A stretch of 64,000 bases of DNA from CAYYKD01 sp964471825. Its GTDB lineage: Bacteria > Spirochaetota > GWE2-31-10 > CAYYKD01. The notes beneath the pieces were generated by a model. The model did no database searches. It saw nothing but the letters and a program-made list of their open reading frames with translations, and was not told the DNA's origin. Shown here one piece after another: positions 18,642-27,870 of this stretch (positions are counted from its first letter, which is position 1; every line of letters starts with the position of its first letter). The stretch spans positions 62,001 through 126,000 of the forward strand of contig CAYYKD010000003.1 of NCBI GenBank assembly GCA_964471825.1, given 5' to 3'. The translations under genes were made by a program, and so were the position numbers.

Positions 18642-21600
18642 ATGGACAATAGCTGTTATGACAACTTGTTTGAAAGATCAAATGCTGCATATGCAGTGAT
18701 CGACCTCAAATCAAAGACCTATGAATACACTAATAGGTTGTTTTATAAAATCTTTAAGGTAAAAGCAAACAACTCAATTATAGACAATAAACTTCTACCG
18801 ATAGACAATGTGTCAGTGCCTGATATAGATACACTTAAAAAAAAGATCATAAGGGTAAAATTTAATCATTTTAAAAAAAATTGCATATTACTCGGTAGGT
18901 TTCTGTCAAAACGAAAACTGCTTATAAAGTTTAATTTTGTTAAGGATCAGGAAACTAATAAGTTTATCTCATTATTGAAGATTACAAGGCAAATATCAGA
19001 GTCAAAAAATAATAGGCACCTATACTCAAGGATTATGGATCATGTTCATGAACTTAGCGGTTCATCATATTCATTTCTAAACCTCTACACAAGCAATTCT
19101 GAGTACTACAAAACGGTTGCAATGTCCGGTCCGTCAAAGACTATAAGCAGAGCATTAAAACTAGTAGGGATTGACCTTTCAACAAAGCTGTGGAGTACTG
19201 ATCACTTCAAGTTTGAGGCGATCAAGAAACGACCTACCGTCTTCTTTAGGACTTTGACTGATCTCTCACATAAAACGCTCCCTGTTACAGTTACAAGGCT
19301 ATTAGAGAAATCATTTAATCTTGGTATTGTGGTAATTATGCGGCTTCAATTTAACGAAAAACTCATTGGAGATATAACACTGATATTTAAAAAAGGAAAA
19401 CTTCTCAGGAATAGATTAAAACTTGAGTTGTTCTCTAATATTTTTGGGACAACAACAGGTCAAAACATTCTAAACAAACAGATAGCCTATGATCTGTCAA
19501 AGTTAAATATAATTCTTGACTCTGCAGGTGATGGAATCCTTGGAATAGATGAAAAAGGCAATCATACATTTGTCAATAATAAAGCATCTGAGATACTGGG
19601 ATTTACAAAGAGTGAACTAATCGGTAAGAATAGCCATGCTCTATGGCACCATCACAGAAAAGATAATACGGTATTTAAAGATGCCGATTGCCCAATCTAC
19701 AAATCTATCAATGAGAATAGACCGGTATTTATGGAAGACTACTTTATAAAAAAGAACAACAAGTTTGTAAATGTTGAGTTTTCATGCGTGCCTTATATCG
19801 ATAATGAAGATAGAAAGGGGGGTGTTTTAATTTTTCGTGATATAACAGAGAAAAAATTTATTGCCGATCGGCTGCAAAAAAGTGAGGAGAGATTAAAACT
19901 TGCAACATGGGGTACAAATGTAGGGATCTGGGATTACTATATAGACGATGATAGGCTGATCTGGGATGATAAGATGTTTGAGCTTTTTGGTGTTGATACA
20001 GCAAATTTTTCTCACAACTTTAAATCATGGCAAGATAGAATCCGCCCTGATGCATTAGAGCAGGCACTCAGTCAATTTCGTACAGCTCTCAAAGAAGACA
20101 AAAAATTCTATATTGAATTCCCTATTATTACTGAAAATGGTGAAGAGAGATACCTGGCAGGAGCGGGACTTCCTGTTAAAGACACAAAAGGTAAACCGAT
20201 CAGGGTTGTCGGCATCAACTATGATATCACAAATAGAAAGGCCGATGAACAGGAGCTGATCAAATCGAAGGAGATTGCAATCCAGGCAAACTATGCAAAG
20301 AGCAGATTCCTTGCGAATATGAGTCATGAGATTAGAACTCCTATGAATGGAATAGTCGGATTCCTACAACTTATGGAGGACACTCCGCTTGATGACAATC
20401 AAAGAGAGTTCTTGAAAAATATGCAGATCTCATCTGATATACTCCTCTCTGTAATTAACGATATACTAGATATCTCTAAGATCGAGGCAGGTAAGATTAC
20501 TCTCGAGAACATTAATTTTAATCTGAGATCGACAATTGATACAACTCTTGATCTCTTTGAAACTAAAGCTAAATCAAAAAACTTAAATCTTATTTTAAAG
20601 ACTCATCCTGAATTGCCTGAGTTTGTCACCGGTGATCCGACAAGGCTTAGACAGGTTCTGTCTAATTTGATAAGCAATGCTATTAAGTTTACAGACTCCG
20701 GAACTGTTCAAGTTGAGGTCTGTCCTGTAATAGATGTTAATGAAAACTATGATTGTTCAGATAATAATAATAGTGATCAGGGTAAAGCTGATATGGTGTT
20801 ATTTAAAATTACTGATACAGGAATTGGACTCAACCCTGAACAAATAGAAAACCTTTTCAAACCATTTGTGCAGGGCGATATCTCATCTACCAGAAAATAT
20901 GGCGGTACAGGATTGGGACTTGCAATTTCTAAGAACCTTGTTCAGCTCATGGGTGGTGAGATAAGTGTTGAGAGTGGGCTAAATAGAGGTTCAACATTCT
21001 ACTTTACGGCATTATTTCAGAAGTCAGCGACAAGATTAAACTATGAACTTGACGAGTCAGCCTTACGAGGAAAAACAGTCATGCTGGTAGATTACAATAC
21101 AGTTAATCTAAAACTTACAGCATCATATATTAAAGATCAAGGCTGCACGATTCATACCTTAGAGAATATCTCAGATGCAAATAAACTATTATCAGATCTA
21201 AATAGAACAGGCTCAAATGTAGATATTTTTATGATTGACAAGTATTTTATTGACTTTGATCCGGATGGTTTCAATGTTTTAAACAAGTATCTGAATGATA
21301 TGGGGATTTCTTCAATAGTTTTAACTGTAAGCGGCGTTATTGGCGACGGTCTTGTCGCATCAAACTACGGATTTGATGCATACCTCACTAAGCCCTATAC
21401 TAAGCAATCACTGATTGGTGTACTATCTCTTGTTCTTAAAAATACAGAGCAAAACAAAACCGGCCTAATTACCAAACACACCTTAAATGAAGTAATTCAG
21501 CATAAACAAAAGAGGGTGCTGATAGTAGAACAAGATGCAGGTATTTTCAATACAATTGAAAAGGCACTAAAAACGATTGGTGTAAAATCCGAATCTCTAA

Positions 21601-21875
21601 GTGAATGTTCAAGTGCTTTAAACTCAATAAACAAAACTAAGTATGATCTAATTGTAATAGACTGTCTTATGCCCGAAAAAAGTTACTGTGAAACTGCTTT
21701 AAAAATAACAAAAACAAACGGCCCGAATAAGGAGACGCCTGTTCTTCTTATTAAACGCAGTATTAAGCAGGCAGATTGCCCAATTCCTAATATTTATGAG
21801 AGTCTGATAATCCCTATTGAGCAGGATATGATACAAGAAGTTGTAAATAGGATCTTAAACACTTCAAATAGTTAG
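18642..21875 (+). CDS. Cytoplasmic hybrid sensor histidine kinase (PAS/GAF-PAS-PAS-HisKA-HATPase-REC-REC)
   Basis: About 1077 residues. The ATG at 18642 is chosen because GGAG sits six bases before it and a promoter occupies the upstream in-frame TTG. Domains: N-terminal PAS-like (about 10-80), GAF-like (about 110-275), two PAS domains (about 285-410 and 415-535), HisKA with NMSHEIRTPMNG (phospho-acceptor His562), a HATPase domain with LISNAIKF, DTGIGL and GGTGLGLAIS, then two receivers. The first receiver keeps VDY, the acceptor Asp in MIDKY and the Lys in LTKPY. The second keeps an Asp (VIDCLMPE), but its conserved Lys position reads LIIPIE, so it may be non-switching. No membrane helix, so the signal is probably intracellular. 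No response regulator gene is adjacent. Confidence 0.92.
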   Translation: MDNSCYDNLFERSNAAYAVIDLKSKTYEYTNRLFYKIFKVKANNSIIDNKLLPIDNVSVPDIDTLKKKIIRVKFNHFKKNCILLGRFLSKRKLLIKFNFVKDQETNKFISLLKITRQISESKNNRHLYSRIMDHVHELSGSSYSFLNLYTSNSEYYKTVAMSGPSKTISRALKLVGIDLSTKLWSTDHFKFEAIKKRPTVFFRTLTDLSHKTLPVTVTRLLEKSFNLGIVVIMRLQFNEKLIGDITLIFKKGKLLRNRLKLELFSNIFGTTTGQNILNKQIAYDLSKLNIILDSAGDGILGIDEKGNHTFVNNKASEILGFTKSELIGKNSHALWHHHRKDNTVFKDADCPIYKSINENRPVFMEDYFIKKNNKFVNVEFSCVPYIDNEDRKGGVLIFRDITEKKFIADRLQKSEERLKLATWGTNVGIWDYYIDDDRLIWDDKMFELFGVDTANFSHNFKSWQDRIRPDALEQALSQFRTALKEDKKFYIEFPIITENGEERYLAGAGLPVKDTKGKPIRVVGINYDITNRKADEQELIKSKEIAIQANYAKSRFLANMSHEIRTPMNGIVGFLQLMEDTPLDDNQREFLKNMQISSDILLSVINDILDISKIEAGKITLENINFNLRSTIDTTLDLFETKAKSKNLNLILKTHPELPEFVTGDPTRLRQVLSNLISNAIKFTDSGTVQVEVCPVIDVNENYDCSDNNNSDQGKADMVLFKITDTGIGLNPEQIENLFKPFVQGDISSTRKYGGTGLGLAISKNLVQLMGGEISVESGLNRGSTFYFTALFQKSATRLNYELDESALRGKTVMLVDYNTVNLKLTASYIKDQGCTIHTLENISDANKLLSDLNRTGSNVDIFMIDKYFIDFDPDGFNVLNKYLNDMGISSIVLTVSGVIGDGLVASNYGFDAYLTKPYTKQSLIGVLSLVLKNTEQNKTGLITKHTLNEVIQHKQKRVLIVEQDAGIFNTIEKALKTIGVKSESLSECSSALNSINKTKYDLIVIDCLMPEKSYCETALKITKTNGPNKETPVLLIKRSIKQADCPIPNIYESLIIPIEQDMIQEVVNRILNTSNS

Positions 21876-21909
21876 TCCGGCTAAAAGTCTGGCTAAAAGA
21901 ACCTCATGG

Positions 21910-21932
21910 AAAAAATTCAAAATTTATTTTTT
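21910..21932. repeat. Hairpin sequence shared with 60517-60537
   Basis: GAAAAAAT and ATTTTTTC form an 8-bp stem around TCAAAATTT, between convergent genes. The central 21 bases are identical to a hairpin core at 60517-60537, suggesting a repeated bidirectional terminator-like unit. Confidence 0.45.
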
Positions 21933-21942
21933 CGGGGAAGCT

Positions 21943-23112
21943 CTACCAGAGTGAAAATTTTAATAATCGTCCCTCAATTGGTCCGTTATAGACGGTCTTT
22001 TTAAAGTTTGTACGAAGTCCAATCTGTTTTGCCGCCTGAAGATCTCCTGAAAAAACAAAGGCATCCGAATTTTTTGCCTGCTTTTTAAAGAAGTCTCCAA
22101 GAGATTTGTGAAATACCGTAGGGTCATCCAATTTCATCCGCTCACCATAGGGAGGATTTGTAATAATATGATATCCCTCAAAAACTCTTGTCTCGGTTGT
22201 AAAGTTACCTCTCTCCACCATTATACATCCATCAAGACCTGCTCTGGCGATGTTACTCTTTGCAATGTTCACATTTGTAAGATCTGCATCATACCCGTTT
22301 ATAGGAAGATCTATAGTTTTAATTTTTTTCTTTAGATTCTCCTTGGCTCTAAGGTAGAGATCGTTGTCATAACCTATCCACTTCTGAAATGAAAAAGTTC
22401 TGTTTAAATTTGGGGGGATATTACCGGATATCATTGCAGCCTCAATAAGAAAAGTTCCGGATCCGCACATGGGGTCAAGCAATGGACGGCTTCCATCATA
22501 ACCGCTTAGTATCAACAGACCTGCAGCGAGATCCTCCTTAATTGGTGCCTCCCCTTTTTCAAGTCTATATCCTCGTTTAAAAAGCGGTTCTCCGGAAGAG
22601 TCTATATAGATCGTAACCCTTCTTCCATTTAAATAGGCAACAATTCGTATGTCAGGATTATCCTTTACAACTGTTGGTCTTGCTCCATCATTTACATTCA
22701 TAAAGGTATCTACAATTGCATCTTTGATTCTATGTGTAACAAACTGTGAGTTCCTTAAAAAATTAGATCCGCCCTTAACATCTACTCTAAATGTCTTATC
22801 CACAGTGAATAATCTGTGCCAGTTTATCTTCTTTGCTCTAAAATAGAGGTTGTCATAGTCGCCTACACTAAACTCCTTAATAGCCCTTAGAATCATAGTT
22901 GCCGAACGAAGGCTCATATTTAAACTGTATAGCGTACTCTGATCACAGTTAAATTTTATTGTATTGTGAAGCCTTTCTAATATTGTAGCTCCTGAGTTCG
23001 CCAGTTCAGTCTCTAACGCTTCCTCAATCCCGGTCTGACAGATAGCAGCATAAAACTCCTTATCGTTGTCTAATTCTTCACCTATATTAGGATTTTCATT
23101 TTTATCACTCAT
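21943..23112 (-). CDS. THUMP-domain RNA (guanine-N2) methyltransferase, RlmL-like
   Basis: A 389-residue SAM-dependent methyltransferase of the RlmL/YpsC group, which methylates N2 of a guanine in 23S rRNA or tRNA. An N-terminal ferredoxin-like/THUMP region (CQTGIEEALETELANSGA to about residue 165) is followed by a Rossmann domain with PLLDPMCGSGTFLIEAAM near residue 205 and the catalytic ITNPPYGERM near residue 318, the NPPY signature of amino-methylating enzymes. It lacks the second methyltransferase domain of E. coli RlmKL. Start overlaps the stop of the upstream membrane-protein gene by four bases (ATGA). Confidence 0.85.
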   Translation of the reverse strand: MSDKNENPNIGEELDNDKEFYAAICQTGIEEALETELANSGATILERLHNTIKFNCDQSTLYSLNMSLRSATMILRAIKEFSVGDYDNLYFRAKKINWHRLFTVDKTFRVDVKGGSNFLRNSQFVTHRIKDAIVDTFMNVNDGARPTVVKDNPDIRIVAYLNGRRVTIYIDSSGEPLFKRGYRLEKGEAPIKEDLAAGLLILSGYDGSRPLLDPMCGSGTFLIEAAMISGNIPPNLNRTFSFQKWIGYDNDLYLRAKENLKKKIKTIDLPINGYDADLTNVNIAKSNIARAGLDGCIMVERGNFTTETRVFEGYHIITNPPYGERMKLDDPTVFHKSLGDFFKKQAKNSDAFVFSGDLQAAKQIGLRTNFKKTVYNGPIEGRLLKFSLW

Positions 23113-23603
23113 ATTATTCCCTTATTACGATTTTTTATAAATATTACTTTTAATCTACGGTAAAATTTCTGAAACAGTAGTGCTGCTGGCCCCAGAAACA
23201 TGAAAACAAAGAACCCGACATTGTTATTTATTACTTCAATTGGATTAAGACTTGAATATAATTCGAGTAAAGACATACTCTTTATAAAAAAGGAGAACAA
23301 AGGAAAGAATAAAATTAAAAATAGGCTGTCATAAATCTTACATTTGAAAAATACGCTTCTAACGAGAAGTATTAAAATGATCAATATGAACGGTATAAAA
23401 AAGGCTAAGAATATTATTAGATCAGGCATGTAGCCAATTATAAGAGGAATGAAACTTTCTGAACCTCTATTTTCCAGATTAGACACCGGGTGTTTTAATA
23501 TGTAAATTACAGCACTGACAATAGAAATAGTCAAATAGAAAATAAGTAGTTCCGGGTCAAGGTGCCGTTCATTATTTTTTATTGGTTCCGGTTTACTGTT
23601 CAT
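23109..23603 (-). CDS. Four-helix membrane protein of unknown function
   Basis: A small integral membrane protein with about four hydrophobic helices (LLIFYLTISIVSAVIYIL; LIIFLAFFIPFILIILILLV; SLFLILFFPLFSFFI; VGFFVFMFLGPAALLF) and a basic C-terminus. The ATG at 23603 (MNSKPEPIKNN) is preferred to one at 23627 because GAAGGG precedes it. Either start overlaps the 3' end of the PEGA lipoprotein gene. No family recognised. It sits between the lipoprotein and an RNA methyltransferase, with overlapping ends on both sides, so all are translated from one message. Confidence 0.7.
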   Translation of the reverse strand: MNSKPEPIKNNERHLDPELLIFYLTISIVSAVIYILKHPVSNLENRGSESFIPLIIGYMPDLIIFLAFFIPFILIILILLVRSVFFKCKIYDSLFLILFFPLFSFFIKSMSLLELYSSLNPIEVINNNVGFFVFMFLGPAALLFQKFYRRLKVIFIKNRNKGII

Positions 23604-25077
23604 ATAGCCCTTCGTACAATCTCTCAATATTATACAGCTCTATAGTGTCATCTCTAAAGTTTGAAAATACGAGAAGTTTGCCATCATTACTTATATCAAG
23701 TCCTGTAGGCTGATTACCGCCATAAAACTTGCATATAATTTTATTCATACTAAGATCAATAATCGATATCTCACCTGATCGGGGACTATTTAACAGATAA
23801 CTTTCAGGGTTGTTTGGGCCTCTTGATGAGACTATCAAAAAACGATCATCAGGTGTAATGTCAATTGTATTGGGATTATAGTCAACTTTCCATTTTTTGT
23901 CTATAGTAAAGTTTTCAGTATTGACCTCAAGGATCTCACTATAACTCATATCGCTAACGAAAACTTTTGGCAGTTTATTTGATTGAACAATATGACGCAT
24001 AGCAGAACCCTTTCTAACGATATACTTATCCTCTTTCCATGTGTCAGTTTGATACCTCGAAAATCTGCCCCCATCAAATGATGCAACAAACATCCATTTT
24101 CCGTCTGGCGAAAAAGCTAAACCGCGTGGTGCATCTGCAGTTTTAATTATCTTCTTTGACTCGCCATCGAGTAGGTCAATGAGTGACACATTGTTACTTC
24201 CCCAATTTGAAACTGCCAGAGTAGAATGAAACTCTGTCCATGCGATATATTTTGGCCATACACCACCGGTTTTAATTGATCTGATAAATTCAAGCTCAGG
24301 ATAACTAAATTCATGTATGTAACCTGTATTCATCTGAGACACAAAGAACCTATTTAATTGCTCTATAAATAATCCCTCTGCAAATCCAAGCTCTCTATTT
24401 CCATGGGGATTAAAAAGCTGTTTCTTCATAGTTAACTGTTTTAGATCAAAAACCTGAAATCCGAGATCAAATAGTAATGGGACAAATATGTACATATTAT
24501 CCGGTGAAAATAATACCTGCTTTGGTTGTTTTCCTGTCTTAAATACGCCAATCTGATCGATAGGCAAATTATGTTCTTTATGCTCAAAGTCGACCCGATT
24601 TATACCTGTATTAACAAATATCAGACATCTTTGATCAGGAAGACCTTTTCGTCTCAAGAATATATACTGTTTTCCATATTCAAGGTCAACATCTATTTTA
24701 CCGTTCCCAAGTAATATTCCATCATGAAGAATCTCAGAGTTCCCATTAATTACGCTAATTATCACAGGGAAACTATCTTTTTTAAGGTTAATATTTATTG
24801 TGAATTCTGTTCCCGCTTGCGGATTGTAATAAGTGTTAGATGACTCGATATAGCCCTCTCTCTCAACTCTTACCAGGATATTATCATTCTTAAGTTCAAA
24901 TCTTTTTTTATCACCAAACTCTTGTGTGTCGTGATCATTGATATAGACCTTTGCATCGGATGGCTCTACAACTATATTATAGATATAGTTCTTCCCAAAA
25001 TGAGTGTTGCCAATATCCTTACAGGATATCAGAAAAAGCATTATTAAAATAGATATAGTGAAATATATAAATCTCAA
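23593..25077 (-). CDS. PEGA-domain lipoprotein with C-terminal beta-propeller
   Basis: The N-terminus is a lipoprotein signal (hydrophobic stretch ending LISC, Cys19 lipidated). Residues about 35-95 match a PEGA domain (VEPSDAKVYINDHD ... VRVEREGYIES), a surface-layer-associated fold common in spirochaetes. From about 180 to the end are YVTN/YncE-type beta-propeller blades: FSPDNMYIFVP, LAVSNWGSNNVSLIDL, LAFSPDGKWMFVASFDGG, ITPDDRFLIVSSRG and ISNDGKLLVFSNF. Predicted to be anchored in a membrane facing the periplasm or surface, probably binding a protein or polysaccharide; ligand unknown. Seven bases downstream of the SnoaL-like lipoprotein gene and part of the same operon. Confidence 0.82.
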   Translation of the reverse strand: MRFIYFTISILIMLFLISCKDIGNTHFGKNYIYNIVVEPSDAKVYINDHDTQEFGDKKRFELKNDNILVRVEREGYIESSNTYYNPQAGTEFTININLKKDSFPVIISVINGNSEILHDGILLGNGKIDVDLEYGKQYIFLRRKGLPDQRCLIFVNTGINRVDFEHKEHNLPIDQIGVFKTGKQPKQVLFSPDNMYIFVPLLFDLGFQVFDLKQLTMKKQLFNPHGNRELGFAEGLFIEQLNRFFVSQMNTGYIHEFSYPELEFIRSIKTGGVWPKYIAWTEFHSTLAVSNWGSNNVSLIDLLDGESKKIIKTADAPRGLAFSPDGKWMFVASFDGGRFSRYQTDTWKEDKYIVRKGSAMRHIVQSNKLPKVFVSDMSYSEILEVNTENFTIDKKWKVDYNPNTIDITPDDRFLIVSSRGPNNPESYLLNSPRSGEISIIDLSMNKIICKFYGGNQPTGLDISNDGKLLVFSNFRDDTIELYNIERLYEGLYEQ

Positions 25078-25084
25078 TTTCTGT

Positions 25085-25561
25085 CTATTCCTTAATTTCG
25101 TGAACTGTAATAAAGTATTTATTGTCTAATTTATCAATTGTGATATTATGGAAAACTCCAAAATCAGTGTTTTCCCAGACATTAAAGAATTTGATGCTAT
25201 ATGGTTTAGTCTTATTATTAAGCTCCATAATGTCATATTCTATATTGGTTAAATATCTTTTTTTAAAAAGATAATCATATTCTGCAACTATATTATCACG
25301 CCCAACAATCTGTTGAGATTTTGCACCCGTTTTTAGACCATATCGATTATAACCATAGCCGTAGACTGCATCATCACTATAACACGAGGCAATTGTTTCA
25401 TAATCTCTCTGTTTTATTGCAGCAATCAGGCGATTGTACAGCAAAATTATCTCCCCGTTAGTTTCCTCTTTTACAACAGGCTCATCTATTATTGCGGTCT
25501 TTTTATGAGCACATGATATAAGCAGAACAGCTATACTAAATATGAATACAATTTTTTTCAT
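25085..25561 (-). CDS. Lipoprotein with SnoaL/NTF2-like domain
   Basis: 158 residues. A lipoprotein signal peptide ends LLISC (Cys17). The mature part fits the NTF2-like/SnoaL (DUF4440-like) cone fold: an opening helix IILLYNRLIAAIKQRDYETIASCYSDDAVYG, a GRDNIVAEY segment and strands ending WENTDFGVFHNITI. The family covers ketosteroid-isomerase-like enzymes and non-catalytic binding proteins, so activity is not predictable. First gene of a four-gene minus-strand operon with a promoter at 25628-25656. AAGGA about ten bases upstream serves as ribosome-binding site. Confidence 0.72.
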   Translation of the reverse strand: MKKIVFIFSIAVLLISCAHKKTAIIDEPVVKEETNGEIILLYNRLIAAIKQRDYETIASCYSDDAVYGYGYNRYGLKTGAKSQQIVGRDNIVAEYDYLFKKRYLTNIEYDIMELNNKTKPYSIKFFNVWENTDFGVFHNITIDKLDNKYFITVHEIKE

Positions 25562-25627
25562 CTAATTATTTCCTTGATATTACTGACAAAATATATATAA
25601 CAAAATATAAATAATAAATTATAAATC

Positions 25628-25656
25628 AATATACAATATTCTCAAATAAAAGTCAA
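25628..25656 (-). promoter_or_regulatory. Predicted promoter of the lipoprotein-rlmL-like operon
   Basis: On the minus strand TTGACT (25656-25651), 17 bases, TATATT (25633-25628), about 60 bases before the first gene. It is divergent from the tRNA promoter at 25720. Confidence 0.5.
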
Positions 25657-25719
25657 TTTAGACATTTATACCAAGTTAATATAGTTAAAAAAAAATGTCT
25701 TTCTTTAAACAAAAAATTC

Positions 25720-25748
25720 TTGACATTTGATTGTAAATATTGTATATA
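25720..25748 (+). promoter_or_regulatory. Promoter of the tRNA-Thr/tRNA-Tyr unit
   Basis: Consensus TTGACA (25720-25725), a 17-base spacer and TATATA (25743-25748); transcription would begin about eight bases before tRNA-Thr. Confidence 0.65.
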
Positions 25749-25762
25749 TTCATAACCTTAAT

Positions 25763-25835
25763 GCTGGGTTAGCTCAATTGGCAGAGCAGCTGACTTGTAA
25801 TCAGCAGGTTGCGGGTTCAATTCCCATACCCAGCT
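25763..25835 (+). tRNA. tRNA-Thr (anticodon TGT)
   Basis: A 73-nt cloverleaf: acceptor GCTGGGT/ACCCAGC, D-arm TAGCTCAATTGGCAGAGC, anticodon stem GCTGA/TCAGC around loop CTTGTAA with anticodon TGT, and T-arm with GGTTCAATTCC. The 3' CCA is not encoded. Confidence 0.96.
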
Positions 25836-25861
25836 ATGAACAATTTTGTTCATGTTTAAAC

Positions 25862-25944
25862 GGGAAGGTGGCCGAGTGGTCAATGGCAGCAGACTGTAAA
25901 TCTGTCGACTCACGTCTTCGGGGGTTCAAGTCCCTCTCTTCCCA
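25862..25944 (+). tRNA. tRNA-Tyr (anticodon GTA)
   Basis: An 83-nt tRNA with a long variable arm, as expected for tyrosine: acceptor GGGAAGG/TCTTCCC, anticodon loop CTGTAAA giving GTA, and T-loop GGGTTCAAGTCCC. Separated from tRNA-Thr by 26 bases and probably co-transcribed. Confidence 0.96.
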
Positions 25945-25947
25945 CTG

Positions 25948-25989
25948 ACTCCTCTTCTTTAACTAGTTTAAAGTAAGAGGAGTTTTTTT
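25948..25989 (+). terminator. Rho-independent terminator after the tRNA pair
   Basis: ACTCCTCTT (25948-25956) pairs with AAGAGGAGT (25975-25983); the interior CTTTAACTAGTTTAAAG extends the stem, and seven T residues follow. Confidence 0.9.
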
Positions 25990-26078
25990 ATAAACAGGAA
26001 TTTATTTTGCTAAGTTATTTATGAAGGAGTGCTTCTAAATACCTTGAGTAATAACAACAGTATTAATAGGAAATATAT

Positions 26079-26651
26079 ATGAAACAGAGAGCGATGTACA
26101 TAATTAGCGGTAAACTTAAAGGCAGAAGGATAGAGTGCCCGCCGGGAGAGATTAGACCTATGACCGGGCTATGCAGAAAGGCACTATTTTCAATTCTTGG
26201 AGATCTAACCGGAAAGACTATGTTGGATCTATTCTCAGGCTCAGGTATAATTGCATTAGAGGGGATCTCTCATGGAATAGAAACAGCCGATCTGGTTGAA
26301 TTTGATTATAACAAGAAACCTGTGCTAACAAAGAACCTCTCGACATGCGGTATTGTTAATTCAAAAACCTTCTTTGGTGACGCTCTGGCTTTTTGCGAGA
26401 GAGCCGAAAAAAAATATGATCTCATAACTGCAGACCCGCCTTTTAAATACACTATGAAGGAAAGAATGGTAGAGGTTATAGGTATGAGAAGTCTATTGTC
26501 AGATAATGGGATTCTTATGATTCACATTACAAGTAAAGAAACCCTGCCTGAGAAGATCGGAGGTCTTCTACTGTATGATAGACGAAAATATGGCATAAAT
26601 GTTCTTTTGTTCTATAAAAAAGATGTTGGATGTATTGATAGTGTGAACTAA
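26079..26651 (+). CDS. rsmD: 16S rRNA (guanine(966)-N2)-methyltransferase RsmD
   Basis: Methylates G966 of 16S rRNA in the assembling small subunit. Family signatures: YIISGKLKGRRIECPPG at the N-terminus, IRPMTGLCRKALFSILGD, the SAM-binding MLDLFSGSGIIALEGIS near residue 45, and the catalytic TADPPF near residue 110 (DPPF in place of the usual DPPY). An ATG at 26094 would give the usual RsmD start (MYIISGK) and is a credible alternative to 26079. At 190 residues it is normal length. Converges with bioF after 34 bases without an evident terminator. Confidence 0.9.
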   Translation: MKQRAMYIISGKLKGRRIECPPGEIRPMTGLCRKALFSILGDLTGKTMLDLFSGSGIIALEGISHGIETADLVEFDYNKKPVLTKNLSTCGIVNSKTFFGDALAFCERAEKKYDLITADPPFKYTMKERMVEVIGMRSLLSDNGILMIHITSKETLPEKIGGLLLYDRRKYGINVLLFYKKDVGCIDSVN

Positions 26652-26685
26652 TTATCTCTAATTCCCTTCTATTTGATTAATTCCT

Positions 26686-27870
26686 TTATATTTCATTTCT
26701 AATAACTATGGATAGCCCGGTAACCTCTTCAAAGGTCATGTCGGCAGTTAGAGACAATCGTACCCTTGCGGAATTTACAGGGACTGTTGGAGGTCTTATT
26801 GGGAGAGCGTAATAGCCGTTTGATTGAAGGAATTCTGCAAGATCAAGTGCCGACTTATCTGTTCCTGTAATTATTGGAGTTATCATGCTCCAATTTTCAT
26901 CACACTTAATAAGTTTAGGAGATCCGCCTGTTAAAATAGTTGAGATATTTTTTAGGTGGCACCGTTCAACTTGCATCTGCACTATTCTATCCAAAACGAA
27001 TCTTGTCCATGCTGTCTGTAAGGGTGAAATATTTGTTGAAAAGATCACTGATCGGCACTTATTAATTAATAGTTCTTTAACTTCGTTTTCGCATACGATA
27101 AATGCACCGGTAGAGGCTGCACTTTTCCCAAATGTACCGCCGATAATGTCAACCTTATCTATAATATTAAGCTCCTCACATAGACCAAGCCCCTGTTTAC
27201 CGTAGACACCAAAAGAGTGTGCCTCATCTACATAGAGAAGTGTATTATATTTCTTGCTTAACTCTGTTATTCTTACAAGATCAGGAATGTCGCCATCCAT
27301 ACTAAACAGGGATTCTGTAATTATCATGGCATTTTTTGCATTTCCTCTGTGTTTCTCAAGGATCAACTCCAGCTGTTCTATATCACCATGATTGAATCGA
27401 TAATACTCTGCCTTTGATAGGAGAATTCCGTCAATAATACTTGCGTGGTTAAGTTTGTCAGATAGGATCAGATCGCCCTTTTCCATCAATGGAGGAATAA
27501 TACCTGAGTTCATGTGATATCCGGAATTAAATATAAGTGCGGATTCGCGATTGTACAGCGAACTGATTTTTTGTTCGAGTTGATCATGTTCATCAAAATT
27601 ACCGGTTAGAAGTCTTGAGGAGGATGATCCAAAAGATGGGATAGACTCCATATCTAGGACGGTCTCTAGGAATTCTTTTCTTAATGAAGCGTTTGAGGCA
27701 ATTCCAAGATAATCGTTCGAGGAGAGATTTAGCATTGATCGACCCGATTTAACTATATATCTGCCCTCTCTCTTTTCAAATGAAGTTAACTGTCTTTTCC
27801 TTGATTGATCCTCGAGTTTTTTTAATTGATCCCGTAGCCTCTGATAAATTAAATTCTTTTCTGACCTCAT
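26686..27870 (-). CDS. bioF: 8-amino-7-oxononanoate synthase BioF
   Basis: PLP enzyme condensing pimeloyl-thioester with alanine, the first committed step of the biotin ring pathway. Visible: NLSSNDYLGIA near residue 55, GSSSSRLLTGN, YVDEAHSFGVYG and the PLP-lysine motif GGTFGKSAAST near residue 240. Length 394 is typical. The start lies 95 bases inside the 3' end of bioA in another frame; the N-terminal helix LIYQRLRDQLKKLE is usual for BioF, so the start appears correct. Last gene of the rnf-bio transcription unit. Confidence 0.93.
   Translation of the reverse strand: MRSEKNLIYQRLRDQLKKLEDQSRKRQLTSFEKREGRYIVKSGRSMLNLSSNDYLGIASNASLRKEFLETVLDMESIPSFGSSSSRLLTGNFDEHDQLEQKISSLYNRESALIFNSGYHMNSGIIPPLMEKGDLILSDKLNHASIIDGILLSKAEYYRFNHGDIEQLELILEKHRGNAKNAMIITESLFSMDGDIPDLVRITELSKKYNTLLYVDEAHSFGVYGKQGLGLCEELNIIDKVDIIGGTFGKSAASTGAFIVCENEVKELLINKCRSVIFSTNISPLQTAWTRFVLDRIVQMQVERCHLKNISTILTGGSPKLIKCDENWSMITPIITGTDKSALDLAEFLQSNGYYALPIRPPTVPVNSARVRLSLTADMTFEEVTGLSIVIRNEI

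Noticed and set aside
25727..25948. A 73-residue plus-strand ORF across the tRNA pair
   Set aside because: It is simply the translation of tRNA-Thr and tRNA-Tyr.
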